Of a stretch of DNA of 64,000 nucleotides, positions 55,701 through 63,009 are shown in pieces; the stretch's first letter is position 1, and each line of letters starts with the position of its first letter. The DNA is from Bradyrhizobium sp. 132 (lineage in GTDB: Bacteria; Pseudomonadota; Alphaproteobacteria; Rhizobiales; Xanthobacteraceae). The notes under the pieces are model-generated. The model did no database searches. It worked only from the letters and a program-made list of their open reading frames with translations, and was not told where the DNA came from. The DNA lies in the NCBI RefSeq assembly GCF_023074185.1, contig NZ_JADPKY010000053.1, forward strand, positions 1 through 64,000, in the 5' to 3' direction. The translations under genes were made by a program, and so were the position numbers.

Positions 55701-58041
55701 CGATACGATCTCGCCAACATTCTATACGCTTTCGCGCAAGATGATTTTTGATCGCCCAAGTTCTGCTCATCTGCCCCTGGTGTCGCCTCCGGCACGCTAT
55801 CTGACCTCTTCCGAGGCGCGCGCGGTCGTGCCGGTTGCGCGAGAGCTCAGGTCTGCGCTAGCGCGAGTCGTCAAGGGGAAGGCGGCGCCGATCGTCCCGC
55901 CGCACCTGGAGCGCATCACCTTCGGCTTGCGCCCCGGGACGATCCAGGCTGAATTCGACACGCTGCTGTTTACGGACGGACTCTTCACCCCGCCGGCGCA
56001 GCCGCAACCGCAGCCGCAGGAGGACATGAGCGGCGACACGTCGCGATATGGCCGCCCAGGGCATGGCGGGCCGCGGCTGCTGCGCCAGTTGCGGCCGCCG
56101 CGTGCGCCGACGCTGCCGCGGGTGCCGAAGAAGTTCGTCGAGACGCACGGACGGCGCACCTTCGTCGAACTCGACGATCTCGACAGTGAAGGAGGCTTTC
56201 CCGCGCCTTTCCGGGTGTTCGAGGGTGTGGCCACCGTGCTGCGCAAGGGCAACAAGAGCTACCGGATTCGCGTGCTGGATACGCCGCTCGTGCCGGAATG
56301 GAACCTGCCGGCGTTCGGTGACTGGAAGCAGGGCAATGTGACGCTTGAGGTCACTTCGCCGAGCTTTACTGCCGATAACGATGAGTTGGCGAAGGCTCTT
56401 GCGAATCTCGGCTTGCTGCGCGGCAAGCCCGGATTGTACGCCGCGTTGTCGATCGACCGATCGGTCGTGACGTTCAACAAGGCCAGATGGTCGAAGGTCG
56501 GGAAAGACGCCATCAGGCTTACACTGCATGCCGACGACATAGCGGGTGCCCAGGCGCGGCTGGATGCAGTGGATGGCGACTCCGTCGTCGCGCTGATGCT
56601 GCAATGTGGCCAGGACAGCGAGAGCGCGAAGCTACCCGATCAGGACAAGGTCTTTGATCTCGGAGCGGCTGGCTCGAACGATCCGGACTCCTTGAAGGAT
56701 CTCGTTGCAGAGACCCGTCGTCAATTCGCACTGCGCCTGCCGGTTCGCCCGACATCGCGACCAAGCGTAAAGATCGACACCTCCACACTCGTATTCGCCG
56801 ATCCCTCCTACGATCGCGCGTTGTGTGGTCCAGGGGCGTCCGACACGCAGCGTGACAACAACGGTAAGTCCTGGAAAGTCGGACTCGATCGATTTGAGTA
56901 TGGCAGCGATACGCCGCTATATTTGGCGTTCGGCAGGATCGACGAAAAGACCGGCACATTTGGCAATGGCACCGCCGTCATTAAGGAGCCTCTCCTGCTG
57001 GTGCAGCGTCAACGGCAAAGCGGAAAAGATGGCGCGGATACGGCCGTCGAGCCGTTGTCCATCGCCGGCATAAAAGTCGGCAAAGTCGTGACGATGCCGG
57101 ACGGGAAGCTATGTCCTGGCTACGTCGTAGCCGCACGGCAGGCCTATGCAATCTCGTTCGATCAATTGCGCAGCAACAACCAGCCTGTAACGCTCGAAGA
57201 TGGCGACGAAATCGTCGTCTCGATCTCATTCACTCAGAACGAACCGGACCCAGGTGATCCCAACCTCAAGAAGGACGTACTGCGGACCCTGTCTGCACGA
57301 GCCAAGGTCGTTCCGCGCCCGGTCATTGCACCGCCGCCGGCGGTCTACAGCCTTGTGGTGCCGCAAGGCCCGTCCGTTGCGCGGGTCGCGTTGCACGCCA
57401 CCGCACCGTTGCCGCAGCGGATCGAATTCCCTGAGTTGCTCGATGACCTTGCGATCGGTTTCATTCGCCGCCGCGCCCTGTTCGTCTGGCCGATGGGCGA
57501 TTTGCCGGCCCGGTCGCCGGATTCGTCCACGCTTCTGAAAGTCGATCGGGCCGGCGGCGGACAGTTGCCGGAGAGTCCGCCCGACATCCGCTCGCGCCTG
57601 CCGCTGCCTGCGCTCGACCGCGTCATCTGCGCGGGACACGTCTTCGGCCTGACGCAGCTACTTGCGGGTACCGATACAAAGCTTGCCGAGGCCCGCCGCT
57701 TCATCGCCGGCGTCGCCTACGGGCGCGGAGGCAGCGGCATGCCTCCGGCGAAAATCCCATCTGCCGCCGATCTCGGGGATCCGCAAACCAAGGTGGTCTG
57801 GGATTTCTGCTTGGCGGCTGCCGACGCTGCCGCCGGCGATGACCTCGGCAACTGCCTGAACTTCGCGATCTGGTATTCGGACGATGGGGGCAAGACGCCA
57901 TCCAAGAAGCCGTCGCGGCTTCCGGACGATTGGCCGTACGACCAGGCCGACAAGGTCAAGGACAACTGGGGTCCGTTTGTCAGCCCGGCCGCGCCGGCCG
58001 GAAACAACATATTTGTCATGAAATACTGTGGCGTGACCTGA
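49735..58041 (+). CDS. Giant protein of unknown function, 2768 aa, with shared C-terminal domain
   Basis: One unbroken frame of about 300 kDa, starting at the ATG three bases after the stop of the first giant, so the two are co-translated. No signal peptide or membrane helix. Largely strand-rich; Pro-rich linkers lie at about residues 764-785 (SNDAPAPQPPPDLP) and 2085-2097 (QPQPQPQED). The last 136 residues (2632-2767) form a separate domain beginning CAGHVFG and ending KYCGV, with conserved FIAGVAY, PAKIP, DDWPYDQADK and WGPFVSP. That domain recurs in the small gene at 59.1 kb. Function unknown; co-expression with the first giant and a membrane protein suggests one large assembly. Confidence 0.9.
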   Translation: MAETTDLRTIRLVGPKQPLKASNELADFCWSAELALSYLGPSRTDLSIVNSTPGLRVLLQDPESDKVKRQIDIKIDDAGGTVQDKVSLRVPYLLAANAQARQDPDSKSSSKLWIADNTNPYTIFAAKPDFKPDVGTDTRGFSHLLVAPLDRWPTPQKSREIEMPRLALAANRIRVLVNAKGGTSTSPLGFLRLVKQPADTVAAFLGIADGVTAPSKLPRVELPAVSLNGSAEGPFVALDLTPDGIEFRGTIVNPLRAFDETAVPVRINVVLRLVCIVDPLRPTKTRWTLELVREEDDSNATTGIGRRIRDALGRVRSEMRPGVGNPVFLDINTVADDLAVRWPLTLQDNALQLPGTSADVWSMWVDRAALRTSLAGTPVRGGELPTEVAIVANRLELNGSKGSVGLILDADRREAASQDGKPDDIAGPRVTLGARTTISARPEAGKTVVNWFVDQKRLARRLVERYAKAGVQPDAAKRTYAFLPLTDGWLQLPFDLPKPDSDATALGLSGAASDSIGFAGAVDYVLDDGTFGDGPVGRRISIAAADYVRVDATLKQGKLTTVKVELKGAAGTADGLLWLAAGSPTAENILPGFGAGPAALESPALTFSRKTAATGELLGITSGVFTPGKAVEFSIPKGGAPAPAYVWQGYSEMPFVTAIGITRTSESSGLPSSTRDLLCRELDRTQFDITLKYDGIRGIPALTLAKPVNELPLAGKKLLPNVPLVPVTLPGIEMKPAAAAYAGLQTRLRFDLPILDELFATTRLPEKPPVPSNDAPAPQPPPDLPTSLDFDSLLLAWQKAVDRLDLSRVQIASAFEFSGQSGAVEIKTMIEGITWSTNFALESASDIGGSKYAFGTYALGSRRFQGRTALEGLTETTFDHIHDVANGDGDRVKIIGFAAPLRNQKFDGLPLWRDTRAALMASMPTTDKFGDEPNGILFREAGYFLRTGGAVQGTTSRYSCTTIFEPVEIVTANDKRKLALWFRDLPLEATAGGKSLVDDPGGPELSIGPRQEAFDAEQLPRALYEWRVCNDAATPPEQALPKSAYDFDIGPLRLRPLRLLDLSVSKQSGNWQIDSAKIVFTASLRSSLARTSDRGPFEPELAYATGNLVAVLLSLVTVSVDGKDRKLLKFSEWEDVQVATSEPAAGKAAVTAGGLASVSFRMAAVRTKLGSAQESVGNTTAKLTLNIKQAAGEGGVPQFGAASLETVLFGCSVALTNGTVTQPAGKTLAVEFRAPVDANPANFSGVKLDTIKLEIADKPEAGEESAWTLFLQGTLAISANDPQPKAAPPSTGKNVVVYTLGGALRWLNQQITAATVAIDHQRGVMTCRIDAGQSKLQPIVGLIAEQGSVRGILMVAVAPRMPTDPQFRFRSFSGFGELNLLSEKGPLQRFDHMIAGQERRSGQEPPWSSEITVDLVLEKRLSRIRWPIKSLPDNVKTIDNKDVKLENLGARLTGAALRGELKAFDDASALTHSFTTSVKGQAIETDALDANGASLVKPWSFHAVTEHTVNDGAQRQLTWMSLDHVSAVDARALVSAAKAATKLPPAATDRMFAFAPRYKLIDDTHENDAIAVKAGLVLRAFAQAGFPVEAMARAIADKFKTKDPGDAIVVSGAGPAIVQTSDQKEGPFWPAAAPAYISSDSQGVVLALPWIGAVDDSYKLDGLIEKFCQAPSTGIAKWDAGDADWAVGSPTPLERKSVPVQAVGSASDEIRALLGRAMGNAGEKDANRALAAVEQLFLRLSSGGGTLGERPMWLRSLLALRTVWDKVPSDDKRPFAERVTTVLSSGKADGRAARVRLKRRDEAPDKLPLILARRGVLVAIDRNVTRFEELPPGEGQPQGVKDAALGRARQVARADRLVSEAVAIVVIAETQRRDIGAGELWIEVDVPRDPDNSVLDMPIKIDPSDRLYASPALGWPTRDGTRAAASGALGMGGDWPFQDIVPKPDPVPPASEHDKDDVKRYGSGLSGRAASISLPARADRDSRLTDEDVDTISPTFYTLSRKMIFDRPSSAHLPLVSPPARYLTSSEARAVVPVARELRSALARVVKGKAAPIVPPHLERITFGLRPGTIQAEFDTLLFTDGLFTPPAQPQPQPQEDMSGDTSRYGRPGHGGPRLLRQLRPPRAPTLPRVPKKFVETHGRRTFVELDDLDSEGGFPAPFRVFEGVATVLRKGNKSYRIRVLDTPLVPEWNLPAFGDWKQGNVTLEVTSPSFTADNDELAKALANLGLLRGKPGLYAALSIDRSVVTFNKARWSKVGKDAIRLTLHADDIAGAQARLDAVDGDSVVALMLQCGQDSESAKLPDQDKVFDLGAAGSNDPDSLKDLVAETRRQFALRLPVRPTSRPSVKIDTSTLVFADPSYDRALCGPGASDTQRDNNGKSWKVGLDRFEYGSDTPLYLAFGRIDEKTGTFGNGTAVIKEPLLLVQRQRQSGKDGADTAVEPLSIAGIKVGKVVTMPDGKLCPGYVVAARQAYAISFDQLRSNNQPVTLEDGDEIVVSISFTQNEPDPGDPNLKKDVLRTLSARAKVVPRPVIAPPPAVYSLVVPQGPSVARVALHATAPLPQRIEFPELLDDLAIGFIRRRALFVWPMGDLPARSPDSSTLLKVDRAGGGQLPESPPDIRSRLPLPALDRVICAGHVFGLTQLLAGTDTKLAEARRFIAGVAYGRGGSGMPPAKIPSAADLGDPQTKVVWDFCLAAADAAAGDDLGNCLNFAIWYSDDGGKTPSKKPSRLPDDWPYDQADKVKDNWGPFVSPAAPAGNNIFVMKYCGVT

Positions 58042-58046
58042 GGGAT

Positions 58047-59012
58047 ATGCCGACGCAACGAGGATCAGCGTATCGTATTTTCGGTCTTCTCGCGGTTTGC
58101 CTGATGTTGGTCTGCTCGGGGACCATCGTCGCTTATGCGTACGATCAGACCGTGCCGCTTGAAGTCGAGCGAGGGGCCTCCCGCACCATCGATGCTTTGG
58201 AATACGGCAAGATACCAGGTGGAAAGGTGGATACAGCTACCGTTGACGATCCGAATCTCGGTTCATCCGTAGTCAAAGACGGCAAATGGATTACCTACAC
58301 AGCAGCAGACAAAATAGGCGTCGCCACGGTCACTTATAAAGGCACCGATGTTAATGATAAGGCATTCCAAGGAGAGATCAAATTTTCGAATGTGTCTCCG
58401 AAACGAATTGTCACGTATGATTTAAGCCGCGTGGCCGGCGTGCTTGGAGTAATCCTGGTCTTGGTGATAGTCCTCGAAATCGGCCTGTCGACGCTCTTCA
58501 ACTGGAAATATTTTCAGGAGCATTTGCAAGACAAGGGTTTGCGAACGCCTATCGCGATCGCGGTTTCTGGCTACTTCGTTTATCACTACCAACTGGACAC
58601 AATCGCAGACCTGCTCAGTTCATTCACCGATAGGCAGGTGCCGTTCGCACGAACGACTCCAGGATACTTCATCACTGCTTTCATCGTCGCCGGTGGAAGC
58701 AGCACGGTCTATGAGTTGTTCCGGAAATTTGGAATTCGTACGCCATTCGAGCCGCCGGCGCAGATTGTCGTCGAGTTCAAGCGTCAGAACGTGCCCTCTG
58801 ACCGGCCCGTGAATGTGTCGATCGATGGCAAACTGGTGGCGACAGTTGCAGCGGACACAAGCCGCTTTCCGAAGGACGGCAGTTACGATCTCGATGCGGG
58901 CTCCCACGAAATCGAGCTTGAGGCGCCCGACGCGACCGGCGCGCCGAAGAAGGTAAAACAGGTCGTGAATGTTGCGCCGGCGGCGGACGTAAAGGTGACA
59001 ATAACGATATAG
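58047..59012 (+). CDS. Membrane protein with PEGA-like C-terminal domain (321 aa)
   Basis: Begins 5 bases after the second giant. An N-terminal membrane helix or uncleaved signal (about residues 10-32, IFGLLAVCLMLVCSGTIVAY), a strand-rich domain up to about 125 that would be periplasmic, a second membrane helix (129-151, AGVLGVILVLVIVLEIGLST), two weaker hydrophobic stretches (about 167-183 and 198-218), and a C-terminal beta domain (238-321) of the PEGA type, containing RPVNVSIDGKLVATV and a final repeat of Val-rich strands. It could anchor the giant proteins at the inner membrane. No family name for the whole protein. Confidence 0.75.
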   Translation: MPTQRGSAYRIFGLLAVCLMLVCSGTIVAYAYDQTVPLEVERGASRTIDALEYGKIPGGKVDTATVDDPNLGSSVVKDGKWITYTAADKIGVATVTYKGTDVNDKAFQGEIKFSNVSPKRIVTYDLSRVAGVLGVILVLVIVLEIGLSTLFNWKYFQEHLQDKGLRTPIAIAVSGYFVYHYQLDTIADLLSSFTDRQVPFARTTPGYFITAFIVAGGSSTVYELFRKFGIRTPFEPPAQIVVEFKRQNVPSDRPVNVSIDGKLVATVAADTSRFPKDGSYDLDAGSHEIELEAPDATGAPKKVKQVVNVAPAADVKVTITI

Positions 59013-59138
59013 CTCGCCGACAGAATCGAACGATAGAGATCAATCGTCCGGAGCGCGTCGTGGCGATGCAAATCCAGGACAATCGAATGCGTCGCGCGAA
59101 ACAGCCGGGAACTTCTCGATGGAAATGAGGTGATCATC

Positions 59139-59735
59139 ATGGCAAAGGCTCGCAAGAAAGCGGCGAAGAAGTCAGTCGCCAAAAAGAAGGCAGCGAAAAA
59201 AGGATCGTCAGCCAAAAGGAGGGCCGTTACCCGCAAGAAGCCTGCCAAGAAGAAACGCGCGCTGGGACTACGTGGCGCAAGCCGTTTCGTTGCCGTGGCG
59301 GCTGGACTGGACAAAGAGACTTGCGCCGGACATGTTTTTGGCGAAACGAGTGTCTTGTCCAATAACGCTGCCAAACTGGCGGAGGCCAGACGTTTCATCG
59401 CCGGCGTTGCATACAAGCGCAACGGAACGGGTATGGCTCCGGCGAAAATCCCGACTGAGGACGAGCTCAAGAATCCAAATACCAAAGCGATTTGGGATCG
59501 GTGTCTGCAAGCGGCCGGAGACGCTGCAGGCGACGACGTTGGGACCTGCAAGCACTTTGTGGTCTGGTTTTCGGATGACGACGGTAAGACGCCTTCAAAG
59601 CAGCCATCGCGCATTACTGATGACTGGCCTTACGATCAGGCAGACAAGATCAAGGGTAGTTGGGGGCCGTTCGTTAGCCCTGTTACACCGAAGGGGAATA
59701 ATATATTCGTCATCAAATATTGCGGCGTCCCATAA
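59139..59735 (+). CDS. Lysine-rich (histone-H1-like) tail fused to the giant protein's C-terminal domain (198 aa)
   Basis: Residues 1-41 are almost all Lys, Ala and Arg (KKAAKK repeats, PAKKKRAL), like bacterial histone-H1-type DNA-binding tails. Residues 62-197 (CAGHVFG to KYCGV) align without gaps to residues 2632-2767 of the second giant, roughly two thirds identical by eye; shared blocks include KLAEARRFIAGVAY, GKTPSK, DDWPYDQADK, GPFVSP and GNNIFV. Four cysteines are shared, so it may be a metal- or disulfide-stabilised fold. ATG 59139 follows GAGGTGATC; a GTG three codons earlier is possible. It may bring the domain to DNA or to acidic surfaces. Confidence 0.85.
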   Translation: MAKARKKAAKKSVAKKKAAKKGSSAKRRAVTRKKPAKKKRALGLRGASRFVAVAAGLDKETCAGHVFGETSVLSNNAAKLAEARRFIAGVAYKRNGTGMAPAKIPTEDELKNPNTKAIWDRCLQAAGDAAGDDVGTCKHFVVWFSDDDGKTPSKQPSRITDDWPYDQADKIKGSWGPFVSPVTPKGNNIFVIKYCGVP

Positions 59736-59857
59736 GAGCTGAGCGGTTTGCAGCTATCGAAGGACTGCACCCACGGGTGCCCAACGTGAAGTCGGCTAGT
59801 TGAAGCCGCGGCAGCCGGAAAATTGAACCGCGCAAAGAACATTGAGGAGCATCAATT

Positions 59858-60196
59858 ATGTCTAAATTGTTTGTATTGCATCTGACCTGTACGGAGCCGC
59901 CCGATAATCTCGGCAAGGAAGCGGATCTGCTTATAGCGCCAGATCATGGCCCGTGGTTTGAGCGGGAATCAACTTGGAATTGTCCCGAACGACAAGTGGT
60001 TTTCTTCAATACGCGAGGCGGCGCATACGCGGCTGGTGGCAATCCCAATCTGCTCAAGATCGATGGAACGACAGGCGTCGGCTCAGTTAATGGGTTTGAT
60101 GCAGGTTCGGCTCATGTGGGTACAAGCGGCTCAGGTCACAGTCGCGAGACGCTCGCCGACTTCAAGTGGACGGTGACAGAGATTCGGAACATCTAG
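59858..60196 (+). CDS. Hypothetical protein (112 aa)
   Basis: Start at ATG after GAGGAGCATCAATT. Begins MSKLFVLHLTCTEPPDNLGK; strand-rich, with a Gly/Ser-rich C-terminal half (GGAYAAGGNPNLL, HVGTSGSGHSRETLADFKW). No signal peptide. Might be a small beta-sandwich; family unknown. Same strand as the giant operon and 122 bases behind the lysine-tailed gene, so it may belong to it. Confidence 0.55.
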   Translation: MSKLFVLHLTCTEPPDNLGKEADLLIAPDHGPWFERESTWNCPERQVVFFNTRGGAYAAGGNPNLLKIDGTTGVGSVNGFDAGSAHVGTSGSGHSRETLADFKWTVTEIRNI

Positions 60197-60318
60197 TGCG
60201 TGGGAGAGACAAAAAAGTGGGGCGAGCTGGGCAACTGCCTCGCCCGCCAGCACAGGTGCGTAAAGCGATCTCGGAGATAACTTGTGGCAACTGGCAAGCA
60301 AATGTTGGGATACCTTCC

Positions 60319-60960
60319 ATGAACTGGAAACGAAGGATCGTGACGTTGTCACAATGGGCGACGTTATCTGTTGCATTGCTGTTATTGCCCACGATGGCAA
60401 TAGGCCAATCTGGACAAGACGTCCGACAGCGCTGCGCGCAACTGACCAAGGAATCTGGTCAATATAGTCGGTGGAACACGGATGGGGGCTGGGAGTTCAG
60501 ACGCAAATGGGAGAGACTAACAGCAAACCTATCTGTGGAGATTGTTCGTTTGGCGACGTTTAAGATGGATTGGGAGACTCGCGAGATGCCATCCGAATTG
60601 CCGAAACTTAAGATTACGTGCAGTGGGGGCGAAGCGTCTGTGGAGCTCATATTTGAACGCTGGGCGACGGTGCGCCCTGACAAGGTTGAAGTTGTTCTGA
60701 GCTGGGATGGCGAGGCGCCTAATCTTGAGACCGATTGGATCGGTATTAATCAATCGATCTGGCCCGGCCACCTCGGAGGATCGACGCCACGCGATAAAGC
60801 CTTGCAAACGGAGTTAGCGAAAAAGCTGTTCAATTCATCCAGACTCGACGTTTGTACATCCGATCGAAGCGGCGTGATGATGACTGAACATTTTGATCTT
60901 GATGGGATGAAAGAGCGAGGTGTCGAAGTTTTACAAATGTGTGATCTAAATCGCCAGTAG
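60319..60960 (+). CDS. Secreted hypothetical protein (213 aa)
   Basis: A clear Sec signal peptide (basic MNWKRRIV, then LSVALLLLPTMAIGQSG) with cleavage after about residue 30. The mature part has four cysteines (QRCAQL, ITCSGG, DVCTSD, QMCDL) that could form two disulfides, as expected for a periplasmic protein. No domain recognised. ATG 60319 begins the signal peptide; the frame is open to 60166 but overlaps the preceding gene. Last gene on this strand before a convergent one. Confidence 0.65.
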   Translation: MNWKRRIVTLSQWATLSVALLLLPTMAIGQSGQDVRQRCAQLTKESGQYSRWNTDGGWEFRRKWERLTANLSVEIVRLATFKMDWETREMPSELPKLKITCSGGEASVELIFERWATVRPDKVEVVLSWDGEAPNLETDWIGINQSIWPGHLGGSTPRDKALQTELAKKLFNSSRLDVCTSDRSGVMMTEHFDLDGMKERGVEVLQMCDLNRQ

Positions 60961-60997
60961 TTGAACTAGGTTGGCATCGTGCTCGGCGCCGGTCCTT

Positions 60998-61261
60998 CTA
61001 ATCAGCAGGACATTCTGGGCAGGTATCACCGATCGAGTTGAGCACGTCGCGAACCTCGGCCGCCGCTGCATCGGGGGAGACACCTGCCGGCGGGTCTCCA
61101 CGGGCGATATCGAAGGCCCGCTCACGTGCATGCGGATCGGCGCGTTCCTGCATCCAACCGTGCTCCTCGCACTCGCGGATGGCGCCCGCTTCCTGGAGCA
61201 CGTCAATAGCCCATCCGCGCAGCGTCCGTATCGCCGGCCTTCGTGCACTTGTCATCAGCAT
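60998..61261 (-). CDS. Small conserved hypothetical protein (87 aa)
   Basis: Start at ATG 61261 with GGAG eight bases upstream. Core RRPAIRTLRGWAIDVLQEAG, IRECEEHGWM and RERAFDIARGDPPAGVS, ending DTCPECPAD with a CxxC. I recall similar short proteins beside conjugative genes in rhizobia, but the function is unknown. Convergent with the secreted protein gene. Confidence 0.6.
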   Translation of the reverse strand: MLMTSARRPAIRTLRGWAIDVLQEAGAIRECEEHGWMQERADPHARERAFDIARGDPPAGVSPDAAAAEVRDVLNSIGDTCPECPAD

Positions 61262-61923
61262 GGAAATGGCTCCCTGATACGGCGAATCATTTTGTCCGTC
61301 ATTCGTTCCGGCTGCTAACACATGGCTGGGATTCGCAACGGCGGGAGCTCAAGGTTTGGTTCGAATCTTTGACGCGCAGACACCCCGTCCCTGAACTTAG
61401 TCTTCCTGGCTTTTTGTTTGGACGCGTCCGCTGGCCGCGGACCGGGCTCTCGTGAACCGTGCCGCTTCGCGTCACGGCCATCCGGCTTCGATCCCTCGCG
61501 CGATCACGAGTCGCTCGCCGGAGGCACTCGCCCTCGGGCCCGCCGTCATTTCATTCCGGCGTCGCTATCACTGCCCTTCGTTCGGGTGCCTTCTTAACCG
61601 GTCTCGCGACTGCACTCGGTCCCGGGTCCTGCCGCTATCGCGTCGGCGCTATGCTGACCCCTCCTGCGGGTGCCTCTTTCTGCTGCCTGCGCTTCGCTCC
61701 GGCGCTTTTCGGTGCTTCCCCGCGACCGCTTTGTCGGCTGCACTGAAGCCCGCGTCGCGGGTCGTCACCCTTTCGGGGCGTCCATCCTGTCAAAAAGACA
61801 GTCGCGCGAATGCGCAGTCCATTTCCTCGTCACCGCCGTTGAGAGTGAGAGTGCAGGCCGGATCTGCCGCGACGGGTTGAAGATCGGAGGAGAGGCTTCC
61901 GGTGCCCGTCGCGGAGGACCGCG
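61262..61923. other. Long non-coding stretch before ardC
   Basis: About 660 bases of GC-rich DNA with many short inverted and repeated CG-rich words (for example CGGGTGCCT twice, near 61576 and 61667) and no convincing gene. Frames here have strongly biased composition. It could hold an origin of transfer or a leader region, but I see no specific signal. Confidence 0.4.
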
Positions 61924-62874
61924 ATGTCTGGACATACCGCCCGAGTTCGTGCCGGCAACGACCGCGCGAGCCTTTACACCGAAATCACAGACAAGATTAT
62001 CACCGAGCTGGAGGCTGGCCGTATCCCGTGGGTGCAGCCATGGGGGACGGCGGCGATCAAGGCGCCGCTCGCGACGCCGCGCAACGCGTCGACGCAGCGC
62101 GGATATTCCGGGATTAATGTGCTGATCCTATGGGGGTCCGTCATCGAGCACGGTTTTTCCGGACAGAGCTGGCTCACTTTTCGCCAGGCGCTCGGGCTTG
62201 GCGGCCATGTCAGGAAGGGCGAACGGGGAACGATCGTCGTCTATGCCGATCGCTTCACCCCGGACGACGAACGTCGGCGCGCCGCGGAGGCCGGTGAAGA
62301 GCCGGGTGCCATCCCGTTTCTCAAGCGTTTTACCGTCTTCAACATGGACCAGTGCGATGGCTTGCCCGAAGGGGTCGCTGCCTCGGCCATCCCGCCGCCA
62401 CCAGATCAGATTGAGCCACGAGCCGAGGCGTTAATCGCTGCCACCGGCGCGGATTTCCGCATCGGCGGTGCGCGCGCCTACTACAACACGACGGGCGATT
62501 TCGTGCAGGTCCCACCGCTGGCTGCTTATTTCGAGCCGATCAACTGGCACCGGACCGCATTTCATGAACTCGGTCATTGGACCGGCCAGGCGTCCCGCCT
62601 CAACCGCGACCACTCGGGTTCGTTCGGCTCAAAATCGTACGCGCGCGAAGAACTGGTCGCCGAAATGGCGGGTGCCTTCGTTTGTGCTTCGCTCGGCATC
62701 GTGCCGACCGTGCGCCACGCCGACTATATCGGTTCCTGGCTGGAGGTGCTGCGCGAGGATAATCGCGCCGTCGTGCGCGCCGCCAGCGCGGCATCGAAGG
62801 CCGCCGATTTCCTGCTCGCCTTTCTGCCGCCCGGGATCGATTCCGGCGTTGAGGGCAACGAGGAGGCCGCGTGA
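61924..62874 (+). CDS. ardC: ArdC-family ssDNA-binding/zincin-like antirestriction protein
   Basis: 316 residues, full length. The N-terminal ssDNA-binding part has LYTEITDKIITELEAGRIPW, GYSGINVLILW and WLTFRQALGLGGHVRKGERG; the middle has IPFLKRFTVFNMDQCDGLP; the C-terminal zincin-like part has the metal-binding HELGH (about residue 214) and a downstream EELVAEMAGAFVC. ArdC proteins come in early during conjugation and protect incoming DNA from restriction. Its place next to a ParB-like gene points to a plasmid-derived or integrative conjugative element. Confidence 0.93.
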   Translation: MSGHTARVRAGNDRASLYTEITDKIITELEAGRIPWVQPWGTAAIKAPLATPRNASTQRGYSGINVLILWGSVIEHGFSGQSWLTFRQALGLGGHVRKGERGTIVVYADRFTPDDERRRAAEAGEEPGAIPFLKRFTVFNMDQCDGLPEGVAASAIPPPPDQIEPRAEALIAATGADFRIGGARAYYNTTGDFVQVPPLAAYFEPINWHRTAFHELGHWTGQASRLNRDHSGSFGSKSYAREELVAEMAGAFVCASLGIVPTVRHADYIGSWLEVLREDNRAVVRAASAASKAADFLLAFLPPGIDSGVEGNEEAA

Positions 62875-63009
62875 TGCATCCGCACGTCGTTTCAGTGTCC
62901 GCCTTCAGTTGGTGCGGCGTCGTCAGAGAGTGAGAGGAGCGCCGGCTTGTCTGTGACGGGTAGGAGGTCGAGAGAGAGTCTTTCGGCCGCCCGTCGTGGA
63001 GAATCCGAC

